The notes under the pieces: model-generated
Told to the model about the DNA's origin: nothing
Database searches by the model: none
The model's input: only the letters and a program-made list of their open reading frames with translations
Translations under genes and position numbers: made by a program
Assembly: GCA_902462035.1 (NCBI GenBank)
Contig: CABQAC010000092.1
Location: 1-8,065 of the forward strand
DNA length: 8,065 bases
Source: an uncultured Eubacteriales bacterium
GTDB lineage: Bacteria > Bacillota > Clostridia > Oscillospirales > Acutalibacteraceae
Reading direction: 5' to 3'
Part shown: one piece after another, positions 1 through 6,051 of the stretch
Numbering within the stretch: the stretch's first letter is position 1
Layout of the letters: every line of letters begins with the position of its first letter

Positions 1-399
1 CAGCTGCTGTTGGGCGTGGTGCTGGTGGTGATCGGCGCCGTGATCTTGGTCAACCCCAGCGCCTTTGCCGGGCTGTTTCCCCTGTTTTTGGGGATTTACC
101 TGATCTTGATGGGTGCGGTAGCGCTGCTACTGGGCTGGTCGATGAACCTGGCGGGGGAACCCGGGGCCAAAGGCATGCTGATTTTTGGGGGCGTACTGGC
201 CGTCTTGGGCCTTGTCATGGCGTTTAACCCCTTCCGTACCCTTTCGTGGATTGCGCTGCTGCTGGGGATCGGCATGATTGTGGGCGGCGTTGTGGGGCTG
301 GTGCTGGTGGTATTCGTCTCGTTCGAAAGCAAACGGATCTTACGGCTGGACCAAAAAGATTCCATCCCCGCCGAATATCGGGACCTGGATAAGAAGTAA
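1..399 (+). CDS. DUF308/HdeD-like membrane protein, 3' part
   Basis: This is the C-terminal 132 residues of an integral membrane protein whose start lies before the window; the frame is open from base 1, and the TTG at base 10 has no upstream sequence to support it as a start. The protein is almost entirely hydrophobic, with about four membrane segments, and ends in a charged cytoplasmic-type tail (roughly residues 105-132, ending LDKK). It contains an internal duplication: VVIGAVILVNP followed by LFLGIYLILMGAVAL is echoed by LAVLGLVMAFNP followed by LLLGIGMIVGGVVGL. This repeated pattern, with N-P after each second helix, is typical of the DUF308 family, which includes the acid-resistance membrane protein HdeD. 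The molecular function is unknown and HdeD-type acid resistance should not be assumed. It appears to be the last gene of its transcript, with 243 bases before pckG. Confidence 0.75.
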   Translation, partial: QLLLGVVLVVIGAVILVNPSAFAGLFPLFLGIYLILMGAVALLLGWSMNLAGEPGAKGMLIFGGVLAVLGLVMAFNPFRTLSWIALLLGIGMIVGGVVGLVLVVFVSFESKRILRLDQKDSIPAEYRDLDKK

Positions 400-458
400 T
401 CAGCATTGCGCAGGTAAAGCGGTTAAATCTTGCGTACATGTCCGAACCGAATCGGATG

Positions 459-483
459 ATATCCCTTATTCGCGGATATTTTT
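459..483 (+). terminator. Weak hairpin plus T-run after the DUF308 gene
   Basis: ATATCC (459-464) pairs with GGATAT (474-479) around a 9-base loop, and the 3' arm runs into TTTTT (479-483). The stem is only 6 bp and A/T-rich, so this is a weak candidate for ending the upstream membrane-protein transcript. A second small inverted repeat, TCCGA (441-445) with TCGGA (452-456), lies just before it without a T-run. Confidence 0.35.
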
Positions 484-560
484 GCAGGAACGCCAACAAG
501 AAAATGCAATTTAACCGAAAATTCTGCAAAAGGTTTGTCATAAAATTAACAGTTTTTTAA

Positions 561-589
561 TTGAACTATGCAAGAAGCTATATTATAAT
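561..589 (+). promoter_or_regulatory. Sigma-A-like promoter of pckG
   Basis: The -35 element TTGAAC (561-566) and a consensus -10 TATAAT (584-589) are separated by exactly 17 bases, in an A/T-rich stretch. Transcription would start near 596, giving a leader of about 47 bases before the pckG ATG. Nothing else in the 400-642 gap scores as well. Confidence 0.75.
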
Positions 590-603
590 AAATACAAATG
601 CGC

Positions 604-621
604 TTGACCGAAAGGTCGTAA
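604..621 (+). other. GNRA-tetraloop hairpin in the pckG leader
   Basis: GACC (606-609) pairs with GGTC (614-617) around a GAAA tetraloop (610-613), with possible weak extension on both sides. It begins about 10 bases after the predicted transcription start and ends before the Shine-Dalgarno. It could stabilise the 5' end of the mRNA. It is too small to be a known riboswitch, and no T-run follows it, so it is not a terminator. Confidence 0.45.
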
Positions 622-642
622 GAGAAGAAAGGGGAAAATCGA

Positions 643-2406
643 ATGACGAGCAACAAATCCGTTCTCTCGTGGATCGAGGAAATGAAGAAACTTGTCAATC
701 CGGATCATATGGTTTGGATCGACGGTTCTGAAAAGCAATTGGAGGAACTGCGCGCGCAGGCTTGCGCGACCGGTGAAATGATCGAACTCAACCAGGAAAA
801 GCTGCCTGGCTGCTACCTGCACCGCACTGCTGTCAACGACGTAGCCCGTGTGGAGGACCGCACTTTTATCTGCTCCCGCAAGGAGGAGGACGCCGGCCCC
901 ACCAACCACTGGAAAGCGCCGGATGAAGCTTACAAAATGCTGTATGACATCGCCCGCGGCAGCTATGCCGGCCGCACCATGTATGTCATCCCGTATTCCA
1001 TGGGTCCCGTTGGTTCTCCTTTCTCCAAAATCGGCATCGAGCTGACCGACTCCATCTACGTGGTGCTCAATATGTCCATCATGACCCGTGTGGGCCAGAA
1101 CGTGCTGGATGCCCTGGGCGACAGCGACGACTTTGTCAAGGGCCTGCACTGCAAATGCCAGATCGACGCTGAAAAGCGCTATATCTGCCATTTCCCCGAG
1201 GACAACACCATCATCTCCGTCAACTCCGGTTACGGCGGAAACGTGCTGCTGGGCAAGAAGTGCTTCGCGCTGCGCATCGCTTCCTTCCTGGGCAGAAACG
1301 AAGGCTGGATGGCCGAGCACATGTTGATTCTCGGCATCGAGAATCCCCAAGGCGAGATCAAGTATATCGCCGCCGCCTTCCCGTCCGCCTGCGGCAAGAC
1401 CAACCTGGCCATGCTCATTCCGCCCGAGGCTTACAAGGCCAAGGGTTATAAGGTTTGGTGCGTGGGCGACGACATTGCCTGGATGCGCGTCGGCCCCGAC
1501 GGCCGCTTGTGGGCCGTAAACCCCGAAAACGGGTTCTTCGGCGTGGCGCCCGGCACCAACGCCAAATCCAACCCCAATGCGCTGGCTTCTACCCAGCAGG
1601 GCACCATCTTCACCAACGTGGTCCACAAGCTGGACGACAACACCGTGTGGTGGGAGGGCCTGGACAAAAATCCGCCGAAGAACGCGGTGGATTGGAAGGG
1701 CAATCCCTGGGACGGCACCGCTTCTTCCGAGAAGGGCGCGCATCCCAACAGCCGGTTCACGGCTCCCGCCAAGAATTGCCCCTGCATCAGCAGCGAATTT
1801 GATTCCGGCACCGGCGTGCCGATTTCCGCCATCGTGTTCGGCGGCCGCCGCGCGAAGACCGCGCCCCTGGTGTACCAGTCCAAGGATTGGAACAACGGCG
1901 TGTTCGTAGGCTCCATCATGGCGTCCGAAACCACTGCCGCCGCCGCCGGCGCCGTGGGTGTCGTCCGCCGCGATCCCATGGCGATGCTGCCTTTCTGCGG
2001 CTACCATATGGGCGATTATTTTGCCCACTGGCTGGAAATGGGCGAAAAGCTGGGCGACAAAGCGCCGAAGATCTTCAATGTCAACTGGTTCCGTCTGGAT
2101 GACGAAGGCCACTTCATCTGGCCTGGCTTCGGTGACAACCTGCGCGTGCTCGAGTGGATCCTCAAGCGCTGCGAAGGCACCGTTGGCGCCAAGGAAACCC
2201 CCATCGGCTATGTTCCCAATGCCGAAGATATCAATACCGCCGGCCTGGACATCAGCCTGGATACCCTCGAGGGCATTCTGGAGGTTGACAAGGATCTGTG
2301 GAAACAGGAAGTCGACGGCATCGACTCCTTCTACGCGAAGTTTGGCGACAAGCTGCCTGGTGAACTGAAGCAGCAGCTGGAGAACCTGAAGGCAAAGCTC
2401 TCCTAA
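643..2406 (+). CDS. pckG: Phosphoenolpyruvate carboxykinase (GTP)
   Basis: Cytosolic enzyme interconverting oxaloacetate + GTP and PEP + CO2 + GDP. In anaerobes it can run toward gluconeogenesis or toward CO2-fixing oxaloacetate synthesis. The 587 residues match the usual family length. The family signature FPSACGKTN (246-254) is the P-loop, with the reactive Cys at 250. SGYGGN (195-200) is the substrate-binding segment. The metal-ligand candidates are the Lys of GKKCFAL (204-210), His226 and Asp277 in VGDDIAWM. The flexible lid corresponds to about 428-440 (SETTAAAAGAVG). This motif set is that of the GTP form, not the ATP form. The ATG at 643 follows AAAGGGG (628-634) with 8 bases between. 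The gene stands alone with its own promoter and terminator. It contains no TTA, CTA or TCA codon, since the antisense codon-register frame is fully open, which suggests strong codon bias and high expression. Confidence 0.97.
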   Translation: MTSNKSVLSWIEEMKKLVNPDHMVWIDGSEKQLEELRAQACATGEMIELNQEKLPGCYLHRTAVNDVARVEDRTFICSRKEEDAGPTNHWKAPDEAYKMLYDIARGSYAGRTMYVIPYSMGPVGSPFSKIGIELTDSIYVVLNMSIMTRVGQNVLDALGDSDDFVKGLHCKCQIDAEKRYICHFPEDNTIISVNSGYGGNVLLGKKCFALRIASFLGRNEGWMAEHMLILGIENPQGEIKYIAAAFPSACGKTNLAMLIPPEAYKAKGYKVWCVGDDIAWMRVGPDGRLWAVNPENGFFGVAPGTNAKSNPNALASTQQGTIFTNVVHKLDDNTVWWEGLDKNPPKNAVDWKGNPWDGTASSEKGAHPNSRFTAPAKNCPCISSEFDSGTGVPISAIVFGGRRAKTAPLVYQSKDWNNGVFVGSIMASETTAAAAGAVGVVRRDPMAMLPFCGYHMGDYFAHWLEMGEKLGDKAPKIFNVNWFRLDDEGHFIWPGFGDNLRVLEWILKRCEGTVGAKETPIGYVPNAEDINTAGLDISLDTLEGILEVDKDLWKQEVDGIDSFYAKFGDKLPGELKQQLENLKAKLS

Positions 2407-2408
2407 TT

Positions 2409-2472
2409 GCAAAACAAAAAGAACCCGCCAGCCCCAATATTACCGGGGCTGGCGGTTTTCTTTTTGTTTTGC
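2409..2472. terminator. Long bidirectional terminator between pckG and the aldolase gene
   Basis: The inner stem CCGCCAGCCCC (2425-2435) pairs perfectly with GGGGCTGGCGG (2445-2455) around a 9-base loop. After a small internal loop (C2424 against T2456-T2457), an outer stem of 15 bp continues: GCAAAACAAAAAGAA (2409-2423) with its complement at 2458-2472. The 3' flank is T-rich on the plus strand and the 5' flank is A-rich, so the minus transcript also ends in a U-rich run. It begins two bases after the pckG stop and lies 57 bases beyond the aldolase stop, serving both convergent genes. Confidence 0.92.
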
Positions 2473-2529
2473 GGTTTTTACCTTGTACTCAAAACGCCCA
2501 AATCATGCGGCAGGCTTCTGAACCAAAAA

Positions 2530-3492
2530 TTATTTCTGTACCAAATGCACCGCGAAGCCACCCATTTCCTCTTTTAAGTAAACGGCTTTCAGTTCCTTCT
2601 TGTCGCCATACTTGGCGGATTCCCAATTCATCTCCACGCCGCAGCTTTCCAGGTAATGGGCGGCACGCTCGATGTAATTGGTGCGGATGGCAATATGGCC
2701 CATGGCGCCCAGGTACGGTTTCTTCATAACCTCGACCGCCGTACCCGCGAACACCGAACTGTTGCCCTCCTTCGCGGCCATGCCGAACACCTGCGCAAAC
2801 CGGTTGGCAACGCAAGAAGCCTCGGCGCCGTCCGCCGCGTTGATGCCCACATGCGCCAGCTCAAAGCCCAGCATTTCCTGTACAGCCTGGCGGGCCAGGG
2901 CGGTAATCTGTCCGAATTCGCCGGCCTTGATCAAATCTTCGCTGACCATCCAGCTGCCGCCGCAGGCGATGATCTTGGGGAAGGAAAGGTAATCGTTTAA
3001 GTTTTTGGCGTTGATGCCGCCGGTGGGCATAAATTTAATATTGCCATAGGGCGCGGACATGGCTTTGATCATCTTAATGCCGCCCGCCGCTTCCGCCGGG
3101 AAGAATTTCACGACGTCCAGACCCAGTTCAATGGCCTGTTCAATATCGCTGGGGTTGGCGCACCCAGGGGTTACGGGAATGCCCTTTTCCACGCAATAAC
3201 GCACCACCTTGGGGTTCAAGCCGGGGCTGACGATAAACTTGGCGCCCGCTTCCACCGCCTGGTCCACCTGCTCGGTGGTCAGCACGGTACCAGCGCCCAC
3301 CAGCATGTCCGGCAGCGCGTCGGTAATGGCGCGGATGGCCTTGTCGGCACCCGCTGCGCGGAAGGTAATTTCGGCGCAGGGAAGGCCACCGTCACACAAA
3401 GCCTTGGCTAGCGGCACCGCTTTGGATACATCCTCGATCTTAATGACCGGAACGATGCCGATGGCGGAAATTTTTTTCAATACCTCATGCAT
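2530..3492 (-). CDS. eda: KDPG/KHG aldolase fused to a C-terminal VOC (glyoxalase-like) domain
   Basis: The first ~205 of 320 residues form a class I aldolase that cleaves 2-keto-3-deoxy-6-phosphogluconate to pyruvate and glyceraldehyde-3-phosphate (Entner-Doudoroff and hexuronate breakdown). VPVIKIED, the catalytic Glu41 in AEITFR, VGAGTVL (65-71), SPGL (89-92), the Schiff-base Lys129 in VVKFFPAE, PTGGI (156-160) and CGGSWMV (177-183) are all in place. Standard Eda proteins end near residue 210. Here about 110 more residues follow, resembling a VOC fold: HVGINA (214-219), VEVMKKP (253-259), GHIAIRT (265-271), and a last strand GGFAVHLV. The chosen ATG at 3492 has AAAGGGTGAT just upstream; the open frame runs 26 codons further, but that stretch holds the promoter's -10 and the start site. 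No other sugar-acid genes are adjacent. The VOC function is unknown: it may be regulatory, or it may act on the aldolase product. Confidence 0.93.
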   Translation of the reverse strand: MHEVLKKISAIGIVPVIKIEDVSKAVPLAKALCDGGLPCAEITFRAAGADKAIRAITDALPDMLVGAGTVLTTEQVDQAVEAGAKFIVSPGLNPKVVRYCVEKGIPVTPGCANPSDIEQAIELGLDVVKFFPAEAAGGIKMIKAMSAPYGNIKFMPTGGINAKNLNDYLSFPKIIACGGSWMVSEDLIKAGEFGQITALARQAVQEMLGFELAHVGINAADGAEASCVANRFAQVFGMAAKEGNSSVFAGTAVEVMKKPYLGAMGHIAIRTNYIERAAHYLESCGVEMNWESAKYGDKKELKAVYLKEEMGGFAVHLVQK

Positions 3493-3496
3493 GCAT

Positions 3497-3506
3497 ATCA
3501 CCCTTT
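3497..3506 (-). promoter_or_regulatory. Ribosome binding site that fixes the aldolase start
   Basis: Read on the minus strand, AAAGGGTGAT lies four bases before the ATG at 3492-3490. Its GGTGAT portion pairs with the 16S tail just beyond the usual GGAGG core. This supports the 320-residue protein over the longer open frame that begins at 3570. Confidence 0.75.
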
Positions 3507-3532
3507 GTTGAAATTTGTTGAAATCCGATTTC
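3504..3532 (-). repeat. Operator-like repeats in the aldolase leader
   Basis: On the plus strand TTTGTTGAAAT occurs twice (3504-3514 and 3514-3524), a period of 10 bases or about one helical turn. It is followed by the perfect palindrome GAAATC-C-GATTTC (3520-3532). The palindrome sits next to the predicted transcription start (about 3535), and the first repeat touches the Shine-Dalgarno. The position suits a repressor site or a leader-RNA control element. No protein can be named. Confidence 0.4.
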
Positions 3533-3541
3533 ACTTCTTTT

Positions 3542-3570
3542 ATGATAATTCCATACCTTGTGTTTGTCAA
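3542..3570 (-). promoter_or_regulatory. Sigma-A-like promoter of the aldolase gene
   Basis: On the minus strand a perfect -35 TTGACA (3570-3565) and a -10 TATCAT (3547-3542) are separated by 17 bases. Transcription would start near 3535, about 43 bases before the ATG. The gene therefore has its own transcription unit, independent of spo0A upstream. Confidence 0.8.
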
Positions 3571-3609
3571 TCTTCTGCTTGTATCGGGTCATATTTTTGT
3601 TACAACACA

Positions 3610-3650
3610 AAATCAGCCGCGTTCTTCCCCAAAAGGAAAAAACGCGGCCG
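3610..3650 (-). terminator. Terminator downstream of spo0A
   Basis: GCCGCGTT (3616-3623) pairs with AACGCGGC (3641-3648). Inside, after a small mismatch, TTCC (3625-3628) pairs with GGAA (3635-3638). On the minus strand the hairpin lies about 8 bases beyond the spo0A stop and is followed by TGATTTTGTGTTG, a moderately U-rich tail. It separates spo0A from the aldolase promoter. Confidence 0.65.
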
Positions 3651-3657
3651 AAAATTT

Positions 3658-4431
3658 TTAGCTGGCGGGCCGGAGCTGCAGGCGGAGCTTGTCCGCAATC
3701 ATGGCGATAAATTCCGAATTGGTGGGCTTTCCCCTGCCGTTGTGGATGGTATAGCCGAAATAGGAGTTGAGCACGTCTACGTCGCCGCGGTCCCACGCAA
3801 CCTCGATTGCGTGGCGGATGGCCCGCTCCACGCGGGAGGAGGTCGTTTCGTATTGCTTGGCCACGGTGGGATAAAGCTGTTTGGTCACCGCATTGATGAT
3901 ATCCGGATTTTTAACCGAAAGCATAATGGCGGTGCGCAGATAATGATAACCCTTAATATGGGCGGGCACACCGATCTGATGGAGGATTTCAGTAATTTCA
4001 ATTTTCAAGCTGTCCGGCAGAGCATTTTTCTGCGGCATGGCCACCGTGCTGGCTGTCATGCTGGAAATCTGTAAAATACGGTCGGACAATTCCTTGGTAT
4101 CCAGCGGCCGGACAAAGCAGTAACGCGCCCCGGCGCCCAGCAGTTCCTTTTCCAACATGGGGCTATCAAAGGAGAGCAAAATCAGGAACTCCGGCTTTTT
4201 CGACGTATTCTGGCTGCGGATGGCAGCCATGACGCCAATGGCGTCGATACGGGGCATAAATGCGTCCATCAATATCAGGTCAGGCTGGTAAAGCTCTACG
4301 GCTTCCAGCGTCTTAACCCCATCTTTCGGGACGCGAATCACGTTTACGCCATAGTTTTTCAGTTTTTCATCCATCTGGGTTCCGAATTCCGACAAGTCCT
4401 CTGCCATCAACAGCTTGATTTGCTTTTCCAT
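3658..4431 (-). CDS. spo0A: Sporulation master regulator Spo0A
   Basis: Response regulator that, when phosphorylated, binds 0A boxes and commits the cell to sporulation. The 257 residues comprise a receiver (about 4-122), a short linker and the diagnostic Spo0A DNA-binding domain (about 142-254). In the receiver, Glu11-Asp12 form the acidic pocket, Asp56 in LILMD is the phosphoacceptor, and Ser87 takes the usual Thr/Ser place. The DNA-binding part holds GVPAHIKGYHYLR (154-166), the recognition segment SSRVERAIRHAIEVAW (198-213) and KPTNSEFIAMIADKLR (235-250), all nearly identical to the Bacillus protein. Unusual: the conserved receiver Lys (KPFD in Bacillus) is Arg108 in VRPLD, and the MPHLDG segment reads MPRIDA. 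The ATG has GGAGG seven bases upstream. The gene follows spoIVB on the same strand after 127 bases that contain its own promoter. Confidence 0.97.
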   Translation of the reverse strand: MEKQIKLLMAEDLSEFGTQMDEKLKNYGVNVIRVPKDGVKTLEAVELYQPDLILMDAFMPRIDAIGVMAAIRSQNTSKKPEFLILLSFDSPMLEKELLGAGARYCFVRPLDTKELSDRILQISSMTASTVAMPQKNALPDSLKIEITEILHQIGVPAHIKGYHYLRTAIMLSVKNPDIINAVTKQLYPTVAKQYETTSSRVERAIRHAIEVAWDRGDVDVLNSYFGYTIHNGRGKPTNSEFIAMIADKLRLQLRPAS

Positions 4432-4467
4432 GAGCCATCCTCCATCATCTTGTTATTGAGTGCTTTT

Positions 4468-4496
4468 ATATTACCATATATTGGTATATTTGGCAA
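4468..4496 (-). promoter_or_regulatory. Promoter of spo0A with palindromic spacer
   Basis: On the minus strand -35 TTGCCA (4496-4491) and -10 TAATAT (4473-4468) are 17 bases apart, with an extended TG-G before the -10. The predicted start near 4461 gives a leader of about 30 bases. The spacer and -10 edge contain a palindrome, TACCA-TATAT-TGGTA on the plus strand (4472-4486), which may be an operator. I did not find a convincing sigma-H promoter, although one is expected for spo0A in Bacillus. Confidence 0.6.
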
Positions 4497-4551
4497 TAGA
4501 CTTTTTCAAATTTCTTGCTGCTGACGGTTAAAATTTTTTCTTTGCCCACCA

Positions 4552-4558
4552 TTCGACG
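4552..4558 (-). promoter_or_regulatory. Candidate 0A box upstream of spo0A
   Basis: The minus strand reads CGTCGAA, six of seven bases of the Spo0A site TGTCGAA. It lies directly after the spoIVB stop and about 90-97 bases before the predicted spo0A start site. Autoregulation through 0A boxes is known for Bacillus spo0A. A single 6/7 match is weak evidence. Confidence 0.3.
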
Positions 4559-5782
4559 CTAGGCGACCTTATTCTTCCCAGCTTTTGCGATATTTTGTGA
4601 TTCGGCCACCATGTTCTCGGCGAAGATCGCGTATCCTTTGGTCGGATCGTTGACAAATACATGGGTGACGGCACCGATTAATTTTCCATTTTGCAGAATG
4701 GGGGACCCGCTCATCCCCTGGATGATACCGCCCGTTTTGGCGAGCAGATCTTGGTCCGTGATCCGAATAATCATATTTTTGGTAATTTGATTGTCATCGT
4801 AATAAACCTTTTCGATTTCCACATCATAGTATTGAGTCACGCCATTTTCCACAGTAGCCATGATTTGGGCCTTGCCTTTTTGAACTTCCTGCTTCATGGC
4901 GACCGGCACGGTTTGGCCGGTTGGAATCTGGTTCAAAGTTCCGTAAACGCCGGTTTCGTTGTTGTCCAACAAAATGCCGTCCGGCTGGTCACTGGAAAAA
5001 TAGCCTTTTAATTCACCGGCCTGTCCGCGGACGCCTTTGGTAATGCCGATCAAATCCACATGCATAACGTCGCCGGACAAAATCGGCACCACTTCACCGG
5101 TATCCACGTCGCAAACACCGTGCCCCAATCCGCCAAACATGCCGGTGGCGGGATCCACAAAGGTCATCGTCCCGATACCCGCGGAGCTGTCGCGGATCCA
5201 AAGGCCCGCTTTATAACTGTCGCAGGAAACCGAAAACTGAGGCGTCAGCTTTGCATTGAATTCCAAGTCGTCGCGTTTCACCACCAAATCCAGCGGTTTG
5301 CCCTCGCATTGTTCAAACGCCTGGGCGGCCAGCCGGTTGCTGGTCATGCGGACACCGTTGATAAAAAGAATGACATCTCCCACTTTCAACCCCGCGTCCA
5401 CCGCCGGGTTCTTCGTGCCGTTTGCGGTGTCCACATCGGACATCCCGACCACCAATACGCCGTCGGTAAACATTTTTAGGCCGAACGGGGTACCGCAGGG
5501 AATGACGTACGACGGTTCCACCACATTGACCGATACTTCTTTAATCGGCATCACGCCGAATAGTTTTAGGGAAGATTGATACCTTCCCCCGCCGTTGACG
5601 GCGGACGCCTGTTGTACGCCGGAATCCGCCGTGACCGGAAATCCGGCGTTGACCTGTAATTCGGTGCCTGCGGCTACCGAATAGGAATCTGGCAGCCTTG
5701 TTGACAGAACGGCGGCCAATGCGAACAGCGGAACCATCATAAATGCAAGACAGCCTGTAATCGTTTTGATCGTTTTTTTCAA
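4559..5782 (-). CDS. spoIVB: SpoIVB serine peptidase (S55)
   Basis: Forespore-made protease secreted into the space between the two spore membranes, where it triggers the sigma-K checkpoint by cleaving SpoIVFA. With the TTG start at 5782 it has 407 residues. A membrane anchor or signal segment spans about 10-28, a PDZ domain about 98-178 (GLKVGDVILFINGVRM at 131-146), and an S55 peptidase domain about 190-395. The catalytic triad is His221 (GGLGHGV), Asp343 (ITDQDLL) and Ser358 (QGMSGSP); the 15-residue Asp-Ser spacing equals that of the Bacillus enzyme (D363/S378). A longer frame opens at TTG 5797, but its first codons are the Shine-Dalgarno GAGAGGTGAT itself, so the later TTG is preferred. 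spo0A lies downstream, the usual order. recN, commonly next upstream, is absent here; a divergent CrtO-like gene takes that place. Confidence 0.96.
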   Translation of the reverse strand: MKKTIKTITGCLAFMMVPLFALAAVLSTRLPDSYSVAAGTELQVNAGFPVTADSGVQQASAVNGGGRYQSSLKLFGVMPIKEVSVNVVEPSYVIPCGTPFGLKMFTDGVLVVGMSDVDTANGTKNPAVDAGLKVGDVILFINGVRMTSNRLAAQAFEQCEGKPLDLVVKRDDLEFNAKLTPQFSVSCDSYKAGLWIRDSSAGIGTMTFVDPATGMFGGLGHGVCDVDTGEVVPILSGDVMHVDLIGITKGVRGQAGELKGYFSSDQPDGILLDNNETGVYGTLNQIPTGQTVPVAMKQEVQKGKAQIMATVENGVTQYYDVEIEKVYYDDNQITKNMIIRITDQDLLAKTGGIIQGMSGSPILQNGKLIGAVTHVFVNDPTKGYAIFAENMVAESQNIAKAGKNKVA

Positions 5783-5785
5783 TTC

Positions 5786-5795
5786 ATCACCTCTC
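5786..5795 (-). promoter_or_regulatory. Ribosome binding site that moves the spoIVB start
   Basis: The minus strand GAGAGGTGAT is a near-perfect complement of the 16S tail. It lies three bases before TTG 5782-5780, with seven bases between GAGG and the TTG. It would be inside the coding region if the longest frame (TTG 5797) were used. The ATG within it (GTG-ATG overlap) is out of frame and meets a stop after two codons. Confidence 0.8.
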
Positions 5796-5834
5796 AATGC
5801 GTTGCCTTCTTAATTTGCCTCTTGCCGGATGAAA

Positions 5835-5863
5835 TATGATGTAAAAAAGTTTGCGGTTTATGT
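5835..5863 (-). promoter_or_regulatory. Candidate sigma-G/sigma-F promoter of spoIVB
   Basis: On the minus strand CATCATA (5841-5835) fits the forespore -10 pattern CATnnTA, and ACATA (5863-5859) is one base from the GnATA -35, with 17 bases between. Transcription would begin near 5828, about 45 bases before the TTG start. SpoIVB is known to be forespore-expressed in Bacillus, which fits. The motifs are short, so chance is possible. Confidence 0.45.
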
Positions 5864-6042
5864 ACTTCCTGGCATTTTTCTTTCCGGCATGCTGTTCTTG
5901 GACTGGCGCTGCATATACTTTACAAAAGCGGAACCGAAAAGCGAAGGACAGGGCGAATACGGACAAAACCAGCGGAATTTTAAAAAAAGCGAGTATTTGG
6001 CCATAATTTGTTCAAATCTATTTTGTAGACTGATAGGCAACA

Positions 6043-6051
6043 GGAGGAGGG
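6043..6051 (+). promoter_or_regulatory. Ribosome binding site selecting a TTG start
   Basis: GGAGGAGGG is a strong Shine-Dalgarno. Seven bases separate AGGAGG from the TTG at 6058, and ten from the next in-frame TTG at 6061. No ATG in this frame lies at a suitable distance, so a TTG start is the best choice. Confidence 0.75.

Noticed and set aside
480..531. Inverted repeat TTTTGCAG ... CTGCAAAA in the gap before pckG
   Set aside because: The arms are 36 bases apart with no supporting stem or known site; likely chance in an A/T-rich gap.
224..541. Minus-strand 105-codon frame over the end of the DUF308 gene and the following gap
   Set aside because: It overlaps the membrane-protein gene, has no ribosome site and no recognisable motif.
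583..2412. 609-codon open frame on the minus strand over pckG
   Set aside because: It is exactly codon-register antisense to a clear PEP carboxykinase; its composition (His, Gly, Ala and Val rich, no recognisable motif) is that of reverse-complemented biased codons.
3493..3570. 26-residue N-terminal extension of the aldolase
   Set aside because: It covers the -10, the predicted start site and the Shine-Dalgarno, and normal Eda proteins begin where the chosen ATG does.
5912..5919. CATATACT, resembling a sigma-E -10, as promoter for the CrtO-like gene
   Set aside because: No acceptable sigma-E -35 lies 14-16 bases upstream, and the distance to the gene is about 140 bases.
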